The position numbers and the translations under genes are program-made. From Synechococcus sp. CC9311 (GTDB taxonomy: Bacteria; Cyanobacteriota; Cyanobacteriia; PCC-6307; Cyanobiaceae), in assembly GCF_000014585.1 (NCBI RefSeq), contig NC_008319.1:186001-250000 (forward strand): a stretch of DNA of 64,000 nt. Reading direction: 5' to 3'. Shown in pieces: positions 9,184 through 17,087 of the stretch (its first letter is position 1; every line of letters begins with the position of its first letter). The notes under the pieces are model-generated. The model ran no database searches. It was not told where the DNA came from and saw only the letters and a list, made by a program, of their open reading frames with translations.

Positions 9184-10147
9184 GCATCCCCAGCTCCCGG
9201 TCCAAATCTTCTATGCATTTTATATTCAATTGGCCATCGATATATCTCGCGCACTCCCCTCCACCTTCTTGTATTATATCTCTATGCATTTTCCTGTATG
9301 TATCGTCAAAATCCTCGCAGGGACATTCGATTAATTCTGTTCCATTGCTACTACTCTTTATAATTTTACCAGACATAAGATCCGTAACCAGAGTTTCATT
9401 GTTACTAATTAGTGAAAAACCTCTCGTTTCAAAATGCTGCGTGTATGACAGGCCAATTGATACAAGTCCTGCCTGCTTACAGCTTCCAACGATATAAATA
9501 GTATCCTCAACCTCACACTCGAGATTAGACAAGTGACCACCATATATATTCAGTTTATGTGGAGTTCCACAAAGCCACTGCATCAGATCAAGCTCATGTG
9601 ACAAATCTCTTAGAACTCCACCTCCGGTAGACCATCGTGCTGAGCTACTTTTTCTATAGTCAATGTCGCGCCAATGCGGCAGGTAACTGTGGCTAAAAAA
9701 TTCTGCTCTCGTAAATTTTTTGTCCTGTTGTTTGCATAATTCCTTCGACTTCTTCACCACGGGTAAATATCTTAGATTAAAGCCAATAAACACTCTCTCT
9801 TTATCCTCTATCGTCAACCCCAAGTCAACCAGCTGCTTAGACTCAGCGGCAAGTGGCTTTTCAACCATTATCCTTGCTCGCTTGTTTAATCTGAGCGCAT
9901 TGAGCATACACTCAATATGTCTCGATGTTTCAACTGCTATTACTATATATCTTATTTCTTTCATATTTACATCCCCTATTGACTCAAAATAAGTGTATGC
10001 ACTGTCCCGTTCTACCTCCCTGCATGATCTTGTTACCACGCTAACCCTTGCGCCTACCTCCTTGAGCAATCGTGCGTGTTTCCTTCCGATCGATCCAAAC
10101 CCGACTACAAGGGCACCTATTTCCATTAATTCATGAGTTTGTGCCAT
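9173..10147 (-). CDS. Gfo/Idh/MocA-family sugar dehydrogenase
   Basis: The 324-residue protein begins with an NAD(P)-binding site, ALVVGFGSIGRKHARLL, and has the family motif MVEKPLA near residue 97, whose Lys belongs to the catalytic region. The central GGGVLRDLSHELDLMQWL gives the conserved DLSHE/H pair expected of the C-terminal domain. Such enzymes oxidise or reduce a sugar, often a nucleotide sugar, with NAD(P). An identical arrangement of an ATG overlapping the previous stop (TAATG) ties it to the upstream fusion gene. A second in-frame ATG eight codons in is a possible start. It may act on an intermediate of the nonulosonate route or on another branch sugar. Confidence 0.8.
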   Translation of the reverse strand: MAQTHELMEIGALVVGFGSIGRKHARLLKEVGARVSVVTRSCREVERDSAYTYFESIGDVNMKEIRYIVIAVETSRHIECMLNALRLNKRARIMVEKPLAAESKQLVDLGLTIEDKERVFIGFNLRYLPVVKKSKELCKQQDKKFTRAEFFSHSYLPHWRDIDYRKSSSARWSTGGGVLRDLSHELDLMQWLCGTPHKLNIYGGHLSNLECEVEDTIYIVGSCKQAGLVSIGLSYTQHFETRGFSLISNNETLVTDLMSGKIIKSSSNGTELIECPCEDFDDTYRKMHRDIIQEGGGECARYIDGQLNIKCIEDLDRELGMHEK

Positions 10148-12279
10148 TAATTAGTAAAATCTACTGACAAGTCTCTCAAGATTTTTTTCTCATCTATCAT
10201 ATGCTTAGTAAGCTTGCAGAACTTTGTCCATTCATACTCTGGCCAATCTAAACCATATAGTCTAGATTGAGATAATATACCAAAGGACCTGGCAATTGCG
10301 TATGCTCTGCCATCGTTGAGCGCTTCAACTCTTGGTAATCTCCATTCAACTACTTTGAAGTATTCACTAAGTAATACCCTGCATCTTTTTATGCTGTTTC
10401 TACCGGATAACATGCACAATCTCTCAATAACAATAGCCAGATCTACATAAAATGGAAGCCAACTCGACGTGGCCTCCTCAAAATCTATAAATATTATACC
10501 TCCTTGCCTTGTACATAAGATGTTGCCCTTATTCAAATCCCCATGAATAAATTGCTTATTCGTTTCTCTGCTTACTCTGTTGGCGCGTTTGCTGATTTCT
10601 TCTTTGATTTTCTTTGACAACGTACTGCACTTTTTTTCTAGCAAGTCAGTTTTAGCAACTTCGTGCCAGGCATCAACAATCCATCTTTGTCTCTCGATTG
10701 CTAACTCCCGCTTGAAAACTAAGGTTTTCATTCTCTTATGAAGCAAACCAAGTGCGCTGCCGATTTTTTTGAGATTATCCTCGTCTTCGCAATCTATTTC
10801 TGTGCTGTCAATCCACTGCGTCACTGCCATATATTTGTTTTTTGTCTCTATGTATACGGGATCCTTTGTCAATACCGTTTCAACCTGTGCACATCCTTCC
10901 CCTATCTCTTGAACCATTAATAGTGCATTTTTAGTTTGCTCAACCTCTCTGGTATCTATTAGTTTTATGAATATATTGCCCGACTCTTTTGTGTTGCCTC
11001 TTATGTACACAGTCTCGGATTCATCATGCAATGTGCTTAGTCTTCTGATTTCACTATTGGCTTCTCCCAGCCCGCATTTTCTTAGTGCCTCCCTTATTTC
11101 TTCCGCCCAACTGTGACTTGACCCTAATTGCCTTCGGCTTGTATCAAGCTGGCTGTCTGCCGCATAATTCTTTGGCAAGAATAATCTTTTTTTGTAATCC
11201 CTAACTATCGTCTTGTAGATCTCTTCTGTCTTTGGCTCGCTAAATTCAATCGTCTTATTACCCCATATCTCCGTCTTGAAATCTCCTAAGGTTAGCTCTC
11301 TGTCTATAACCTCCGCAAACCAGCTATCTTTGACTAGTTCGCTTATTGACTGGCCATTTTCGACATACGACGCCCTGACATCCTTCTCTCCAATTGCATA
11401 GATTAGTCTGGGTAACTTTCTCTTTGCTGCCATATTTATCATAGCCGCTTCCTTTAGTCCGGTCGAAAAGCAGGTTACTATATATTTGTATTCAAGCACT
11501 AGTTCTAGTAGGCCTCTGCTTGTTACTTTTACTAATCCACTTGCAATTGCCTGTTCCTTTCCTTCAAGAGGATGGCTTACGTAGTCTATTCCATCCTTCC
11601 CTAAGTCTGCCACCACACTATGGAGTTTTTCTAGGGTTTTTCTATAACCTTGTAGTTGCCATAGTGGTTGACCTATAAACAATACTCTGTTTGTCGTAAT
11701 TTCATTCTGTCCAACTTTCTTTAACAGTCTCTCGGCTTTGTACTTCATCTCTTTCATTTTTAATTCTCCTACACAAATCGATCTGTGTACGCCCTTTTCA
11801 GTCATTTCTTTTTCCTTTCCCGCAATCTGTACGAAGTAAGTCGGTGATGGACCTGCTATGCCATCCACAACCCAACCAGGCGTATCCTGAAGCGTGTAGC
11901 GGATTTTTCTTTGTCTAGAACCAATTAACTGCAATGTCTCATCTACTCCCATATCCAAACCGCTTAGCCCTGTTATTACAGCATCTATTTGTGCGTCCCC
12001 AATCGTCTCGAGGACCCATTTCATGTACTCCTGTTTCTTGTCAGATTCGTGCTTAGTGTATCTCGCATTGGTTGAAATTGCTGCTCTTATATTATTTAAC
12101 TTGCAAACATTCTCCAATATTCTCCACGCCGGTTCTTCGACCATTACCACCTCTATTTCTATGTCTCGTTTCTTTGCTAAGTAGCCAATAGTTTCCTTTA
12201 TCAATGCTGCTCCACCAGGGGAGGAGCATGCTAGTGCTAGCTTGGCAATTTTTCGCTTACTATTCTCTTGTTTCACCAT
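10147..12279 (-). CDS. fusion: GT-B-like N-terminal half plus aminoglycoside-phosphotransferase-like kinase
   Basis: This 710-residue protein has two parts. Residues about 1-360 resemble a GT-B transferase (KLALACSSPGGAALIKETI at the start; DYVSHPLEGKE and CFSTGLKEAAMIN in the putative donor site). Residues about 385-700 are a protein-kinase-like small-molecule kinase of the APH/choline-kinase group: FIHGDLNKGNILC is the catalytic loop with its Asp and Asn, and IIFIDFEEATSSW supplies the metal-binding Asp. The kinase half implies phosphorylation of a sugar or small alcohol such as choline or ethanolamine; the transferase half implies attachment to a glycan. Both are inferences. The gene is unusually rich in Lys and Glu codons compared with the GC-rich backbone. 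It overlaps the SDR gene by 7 nt. Confidence 0.7.
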   Translation of the reverse strand: MVKQENSKRKIAKLALACSSPGGAALIKETIGYLAKKRDIEIEVVMVEEPAWRILENVCKLNNIRAAISTNARYTKHESDKKQEYMKWVLETIGDAQIDAVITGLSGLDMGVDETLQLIGSRQRKIRYTLQDTPGWVVDGIAGPSPTYFVQIAGKEKEMTEKGVHRSICVGELKMKEMKYKAERLLKKVGQNEITTNRVLFIGQPLWQLQGYRKTLEKLHSVVADLGKDGIDYVSHPLEGKEQAIASGLVKVTSRGLLELVLEYKYIVTCFSTGLKEAAMINMAAKRKLPRLIYAIGEKDVRASYVENGQSISELVKDSWFAEVIDRELTLGDFKTEIWGNKTIEFSEPKTEEIYKTIVRDYKKRLFLPKNYAADSQLDTSRRQLGSSHSWAEEIREALRKCGLGEANSEIRRLSTLHDESETVYIRGNTKESGNIFIKLIDTREVEQTKNALLMVQEIGEGCAQVETVLTKDPVYIETKNKYMAVTQWIDSTEIDCEDEDNLKKIGSALGLLHKRMKTLVFKRELAIERQRWIVDAWHEVAKTDLLEKKCSTLSKKIKEEISKRANRVSRETNKQFIHGDLNKGNILCTRQGGIIFIDFEEATSSWLPFYVDLAIVIERLCMLSGRNSIKRCRVLLSEYFKVVEWRLPRVEALNDGRAYAIARSFGILSQSRLYGLDWPEYEWTKFCKLTKHMIDEKKILRDLSVDFTN

Positions 12280-13097
12280 GCACCTAGTCCACCATCAACA
12301 AGCAGGCATTGACCTGTCATGTATGAGGCTTCATCACTGGCAAGGTAAAGCAGTGCGCCTGTTATCTCTGTGTCTCTTCCCATTCTCCCCATAGGTACTC
12401 TTGCGCTGTACCTATCTACAAATTCATCATTCTGTCCGCTAAAGATGCCTCCTGGTGCAATTGCATTCGACCGTATCTTTTTGTCTGCATATTCAACTGC
12501 TATCCATCTCATTAATCCCAGGACACCTGCTTTCGCTGTGCTGTAAGCGACTGGTGTATTGATTGCATTTCCTTCATACAATGCATTTTTGTAAATTCTC
12601 TTGTCATGACCCATGACTCCCATGACAGAGCTCATCTGTATCAATGATCCTCCTGATCCGTCTTTTTTCTTCAGAAAACTTTTCACGGCTTCACGCGCAA
12701 CTAAAAAGCATGCATCTAGGTTCACCGAATTTTGCCTCCGCCATTCTTCCAATGAAAAATCAGTCAGATTGGCAAAAAACTCTTTTGGGTTCTTTATGGG
12801 TGCTGTAGCATTGTTTATAACAACATCTACTCCTCCAAAGTCTTTCTCGACCTTTGCGAATGCCCTGACAACCTCTTCTTCATTTCCACAGTCACAGCTT
12901 ATAGCTAAGATATTCTCCTTTTTGTGACGAGCTGTCATCTGCTCATGGATCTCCTTAAGTCTTTCAGAGTTGACTTCTGCTAGCACTATTTTGCCGCCTT
13001 CAGATAGTACTGCGTCGGCAAAACGCGACCCAAGAATGCCGCCAGCACCTGTAACAAGTACCCTCTTGTCAGCCAACCTCATGCCGCCTCTGCTCAT
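12273..13097 (-). CDS. short-chain dehydrogenase/reductase, PtmA-like
   Basis: A classical SDR of 274 residues: cofactor site VLVTGAGGILGSRFADA, NNATAP in the central strand, catalytic Ser in QMSSVMGVMG, and YSTAK as the Tyr-x-x-x-Lys pair, followed by SNAIAPGGI. PtmA-like SDRs accompany ptmB in legionaminic-acid clusters, and the same pairing is present here. It is the first gene of the operon, so its promoter should lie just upstream of 13097. ATG at 13097 gives MSRGGMRL; an ATG at 13082 preceded by AGAGG at 4-nt spacing is an equally good start. Its substrate is unknown; conversion of an amino sugar precursor is the likeliest role. Confidence 0.82.
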   Translation of the reverse strand: MSRGGMRLADKRVLVTGAGGILGSRFADAVLSEGGKIVLAEVNSERLKEIHEQMTARHKKENILAISCDCGNEEEVVRAFAKVEKDFGGVDVVINNATAPIKNPKEFFANLTDFSLEEWRRQNSVNLDACFLVAREAVKSFLKKKDGSGGSLIQMSSVMGVMGHDKRIYKNALYEGNAINTPVAYSTAKAGVLGLMRWIAVEYADKKIRSNAIAPGGIFSGQNDEFVDRYSARVPMGRMGRDTEITGALLYLASDEASYMTGQCLLVDGGLGAW

Positions 13098-14165
13098 ATC
13101 TCATTACTCTATTGCATGAGACGAAATTTCCGCTTGGTAAGCCAACCACTTCTTAATTAAAACCCCGAATACAATCTTCGGACTCGCTTGATGCGTTTCC
13201 GTTTATCAAAGTTCTTCTAATTTCCTTCACTTCGTTGTCTTATTCAGTGTTTACCTTGCTTCCTTACTCGCTCCAAACAAGTGTATTTCAGTCAATTAGA
13301 TGACTGCTATCCCGCCAGTTGTGGCAGCAGCTCAGAGGTTAAACCTACCTTTTGTACATCTTGATTTCCATGCAACGATAGGATGGTCTTCTGAAAGTTA
13401 ACTTAGATTCCTCTCATCAGATAGATCGGATATTAAGTTTATTTTAATTTATCCGTATTTGCTGAAGATGTAGTAGGAGCAGGGTAATCCTTTGGTAACA
13501 ATGTACAGGAGGTCCAGGTCAGGGTTGGTGTGGTTTAGTTCATCTTGAAGGCTTTTCGGGTACGGGATTCTTTCCATCTTTTAGTTCCTCAGCAACTAAC
13601 ATTTAGCATATGAGCCAGGACGCTCAAGAAGGGCTCTGTAGGAATCCAAGCCCGCAAACTCCGAGCCCCCGTACCGTAAAGATTGGCTAGTTGCGTGGAG
13701 TGGTTCTTGTTTGGACTTGGGTCATGAATTATTTCAGGGGCTATTCGAGAGAGGCTTTTCCTTTGAATTGCTTACCGACCATTTGGGACTTGGTGTTTTG
13801 ACTTTAGAAGTACTTATTCGGGCGAGGTGTACTGAAAACGTCGCATGCAAGGCTGTTTGACACTAATAGAAATTACACAGGAAGTTCAACGGCAGGGTGA
13901 TTGCTTGGACCTTTCTTTGCGGGATGCTTTTAATGATTTCGAATCACGGTCGTTCACTCGTAGAGTCCGCAGCCATGGTCTAGAAGCTTTCAGCTTGGCT
14001 TATTACAACTGCGAGAACAATTTCGGAATAATGCTTTGTGTCGGCTTGCCCGGTTTTATTTTCCCGCGTGCTTGACCTCAAATCCAAGTTAAGGGCTGGT
14101 TTTCAACATTGTTCAGCTTCCCAATTAACACCTGTCTGTCGAAATCTCAAACCCTTTAGTTCCCT
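13098..14165. other. gene-poor spacer upstream of the glycan operon
   Basis: About 1.07 kb with no gene I can support. It should contain the promoter of the minus-strand operon, but no clear -35/-10 pair stands out. A plus-strand frame at 13845-14075 (76 codons) has no recognisable motif and no convincing ribosome site, and I treat it as chance or debris. AT content falls between the low-GC operon on the left and the GC-rich backbone on the right. Confidence 0.5.
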
Positions 14166-14559
14166 TCACTCCTTCGTCTCTCTGCCTTTCGCGGTCCTTC
14201 TGTTTTCGGCTCTCGGTAGTGGCCTGGACCTTTGGATTCCGATCCCGCAGCTGCACTGTCAGTTGTTGGATCAACCAAACGCCCGCTGCTGCTGCTGCCC
14301 CCCCCCCCCCCCCCCCGCGGAGGTGAGGTGGACTTTTCGCACGTGACCGCGCTGGCCTTTCGCGTTGCTCTGGGGCGTTCCTGCTGGCGTTTCCTTCAGC
14401 GGGTTGACGTTGCTTCCGCTTCTGACCGTTGTGGGGTTTCTTGATGATCGCAACAAGCTCTCTGCTGGCCTCCGTTACGGCGATCAACTGGCTACGGCGC
14501 TTTTTGTGTTTTTGGTTAGACCGCTGATGCTTCCCTTGCTTGCGCCGCCCTTGCTTTGA
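14166..14559 (+). pseudogene. remnant of a WecA/MraY-like polyprenyl-phosphate sugar-1-phosphate transferase
   Basis: Family motifs are recognisable but scattered over reading frames. In the first frame, a hydrophobic stretch leads to QLLDQPNAR (about 14253-14280), the cytoplasmic loop that usually reads LLDxPNxRSSH. The expected SSHxxPTPRGGG segment is replaced by a poly-C run, after which PRGGEVDF appears in another frame. The first frame then resumes at 14365-14559 with VVGFLDDRNKLSAGLRYGDQL, matching the Asp-Asp motif of this family. A stop and two frame changes separate the pieces, and no full-length frame exists. It is probably a dead copy of the glycan-initiating enzyme; the short PglC-like enzyme at 7400-7954 may have taken over its job. 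Confidence 0.7.
14298..14316 (+). repeat. homopolymeric run of 19 C
   Basis: Nineteen consecutive C residues, preceded by a CTG-like repeat (14285-14297). It falls exactly where the WecA-like remnant should encode the Ser/His-rich loop, and the reading frame changes across it. Tracts of this length slip during replication, so the length may vary in the population or may be a sequencing weak point. Confidence 0.95.
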
Positions 14560-15031
14560 TCGCCAGGGAATCATCCAGGCTTACGTGGGTTTCGTGGTTG
14601 CCTTGATCGCTCAGCTCAGCTCTTATGACCACATCTCCATCCCAGCAGGCATCAACCTGCAGCTTCAGTAGCAATGGGCGTGTGGTTCCTAGTTGCCTCG
14701 ATCGCGCTTATTCTTACAGACGCTTAACTGGCAACACGATCCCAGCATTCAGAAACATACCAACCCCTCAAAGTGGCGAGTGAAGCAGCTGAGGAGCAAT
14801 ACCGACCAGCTCAAGCGATAAAACGCACGGCTCTGCGAGTTCAACAGCAAGCCCTAGTAGGTTTCCCCTAAGCGTTTTGGAGATGATCGTAGTAATCGTG
14901 TTGAGTTCTTCCACCAATTCGATCGCAACGAAGCCAACGTTCAGCGAGTCTGAGACGTGATCTCAGCCCATAGCCCATGGTGGATGGTTTGATCTGAAAG
15001 TTGCAGTCCCGTTAGCTGTTGCCTCCCTTAA
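14560..15031. other. spacer with probable decayed coding DNA
   Basis: About 470 bases between the WecA-like remnant and the dehydratase gene. A short hydrophobic reading (about 14570-14670) and a Gln/Arg-rich reading (about 14730-14870) look like protein debris, but stops interrupt both and I cannot assign a family. It must hold the promoter and leader of the gene that starts at 15032; no clear box was found. Confidence 0.45.
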
Positions 15032-16978
15032 TTGAAATTTGCTGAGTTGTCGCGTATCTATCCCGTTCCTGTCGTCAATCAGGTGGTTCGCTTTCCGCCC
15101 AGGGCCCGCCGCTTCTTGTTGATGGGCATCGATGCTCTGTTGTTGCCCCTGGCCGTCTGGCTCAGCTTCTGGTTGCGCCTGGCACATCCGTTCCACCCAG
15201 TCTTCATGGCCGCTGGCAGTTGGTTGTTGATGGCTGTGCTCCTTGTTGGCCTTCCGTTGTATGCATTCACGGGGCAATACAAGGGCCTAACCCGCTATGT
15301 CGGTAGTGCTGACCTCTATCGCCTGGCCGGGCGCAATGGTCTCCTGGTGCTTTTGCTAGCTGGTCTTGGTTTGATGCTAGGGCTGCCGATGCCGCCCCGC
15401 AGCAGCTGGATTCTGTTGTGGTTGCTGCTTACCGGTTTCACAGGGGCCGTGCGCTTTGCGCTGCGGGATCTGTTGCTGAATTTGCGCTCTATTCATCACA
15501 AACAGCAGTTGCGCGTCGCCATCTATGGCGCTGGTGCAGCCGGAGCCCAGTTGGCGGCTGCCCTGCGTTTGGCGGGCAACCACAGGATCATCACTTTCCT
15601 CGACGACAACCCGAATTACTGGAGTCGATCCATCAACGGTGTTGGTATCCAACCTCCCCAGGTGTTGAAGGATCTGGAGGACTCCGTTGATCAGGTGCTG
15701 CTGGCGATCCCCTCCTTGCCCCGCAGCGAACGTCGTCGCATCGTCGACGACCTCCAGCGACGTGGCATCGGTGTGTTGCAGGTGCCTTCGGTGGATGACC
15801 TCACCTCCGGTCACGCCCGCATCGATGCTTTGCGGCCAATCGCGATTGAAGATCTGCTCGGTCGCGATGAGGTGCCGGCCGATCCCCATCTGCTTGGGCC
15901 AGGCATTCGTGATGCTGTGGTTTGCGTTACAGGAGCAGGCGGCTCGATTGGCTCGGAGCTCTGCCGTCAGATCCTGGCCTTATCTCCGGCGCGGTTGGTG
16001 CTTCTGGAGAGCAGCGAGCCGGCGCTGTATGCGATTGAGCAGGAGCTCTGTTCGCTGGTGCCGGGAAGAACCGAGCTCAAGGCAGTGCTGGGCAGTGCCA
16101 CCGACACGCAGCTGCACCGTTTGTTTGAAGATCAGTCCGTCGAGCTGGTCTTTCACGCTGCGGCCTACAAACACGTTCCACTGGTGGAGGCCAATCCATT
16201 GGCGGGCCTGTCCAACAACGTGGGTTCCACTGTTCAGGTGTGTCGCGCTGCCATGGCCGTTGGCGTCCACCAGGTGGTTTTGATCTCCACCGACAAAGCC
16301 GTTCGCCCTACCAACGTGATGGGTTCGTCCAAACGGCTGGCCGAATTGGTCGTTCAGGCCCATGCCACCGAGGGAAGCAGCACTCGTTTTTCAATGGTGC
16401 GCTTCGGCAACGTGCTCGGCTCATCGGGATCGGTGGTGCCTTTGTTTCGCCGCCAGATCGCTGCCGGTGGGCCGATCACACTCACCCACCCGGAGATCAT
16501 TCGCTATTTCATGACCATCCCCGAGGCTGCCACGTTGGTGCTGCAGTCTTCGGTTCTCGCCCAAGGTGGAGATGTGTTCCTGCTCGACATGGGCGAACCG
16601 GTGCGGATCAAAGCCCTGGCTGAGCAGATGGTGCGCCTGAGTGGGTTGTCACTGCGCGATGCCGGCCATCCAGATGGGGACATCGAGATCATTTGCACCG
16701 GCTTGCGACCCGGCGAGAAGCTCTACGAAGAGCTGTTGATTGATGCTGAATCTCAGCCCACAGCCCATCCCTTGATTTATCGGGCAGAGGAACGTTCGAT
16801 ACCTCCCCATGTGCTTTGGCCTCAATTGGATGCCTTGGAGGCAGCTATTGCGGCGCAGGATGTAGAGGGCGCGCTGGCCTTGCTGGCGCAGCTGGTGCCC
16901 GAGTGGCAGCGGGGCGATGGTGTGAATGGGGCTGGTGCTGCGGTAGCTGCTGCAGTGGAGAACGATTTATTGGCTTAG
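15032..16978 (+). CDS. FlaA1/CapD-type membrane nucleotide-sugar 4,6-dehydratase
   Basis: The 648-residue protein has about four N-terminal membrane helices (residues 30-140), a first Rossmann-like domain (RVAIYGAGAAGAQLAAALR), and a C-terminal SDR domain starting VVCVTGAGGSIGSELC near residue 296. The catalytic region reads ISTDKAVRPTNVMGSSK, with Met in place of the usual Tyr of the YxxxK motif, the hallmark of this dehydratase group. It converts a UDP-HexNAc to the 4-keto-6-deoxy form, the substrate of LegC/PglE-like aminotransferases such as the CBS fusion at 3033-4550. The start is a TTG at 15032; a TTG at 15047 and ATG at 15121 are alternatives, the last losing the N-terminus before the first helix. 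GC-rich like the backbone. Confidence 0.88.
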   Translation: MKFAELSRIYPVPVVNQVVRFPPRARRFLLMGIDALLLPLAVWLSFWLRLAHPFHPVFMAAGSWLLMAVLLVGLPLYAFTGQYKGLTRYVGSADLYRLAGRNGLLVLLLAGLGLMLGLPMPPRSSWILLWLLLTGFTGAVRFALRDLLLNLRSIHHKQQLRVAIYGAGAAGAQLAAALRLAGNHRIITFLDDNPNYWSRSINGVGIQPPQVLKDLEDSVDQVLLAIPSLPRSERRRIVDDLQRRGIGVLQVPSVDDLTSGHARIDALRPIAIEDLLGRDEVPADPHLLGPGIRDAVVCVTGAGGSIGSELCRQILALSPARLVLLESSEPALYAIEQELCSLVPGRTELKAVLGSATDTQLHRLFEDQSVELVFHAAAYKHVPLVEANPLAGLSNNVGSTVQVCRAAMAVGVHQVVLISTDKAVRPTNVMGSSKRLAELVVQAHATEGSSTRFSMVRFGNVLGSSGSVVPLFRRQIAAGGPITLTHPEIIRYFMTIPEAATLVLQSSVLAQGGDVFLLDMGEPVRIKALAEQMVRLSGLSLRDAGHPDGDIEIICTGLRPGEKLYEELLIDAESQPTAHPLIYRAEERSIPPHVLWPQLDALEAAIAAQDVEGALALLAQLVPEWQRGDGVNGAGAAVAAAVENDLLA

Positions 16979-17087
16979 TTGAGGGCTGTCGTTGCCTTGA
17001 TGCATGCTTTGCTCTAGTTGCCCTTTCTTAAAGCGCAATGTCCGACGCTGAGGACGTGTTTGTGTTGCCGATCCAAGTGAGGCCGTC

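Noticed and set aside
13845-14075. 76-codon plus-strand frame as a real small gene
   Set aside because: No ribosome site, no recognisable motif, and it lies in the decayed border region.
14125-14574. A 149-codon minus-strand frame with Gly6/Ala5 runs and many Lys/Arg residues
   Set aside because: It is the antisense of the poly-C and CTG tract and of the WecA-like remnant; composition is artificial and no start signal is seen.
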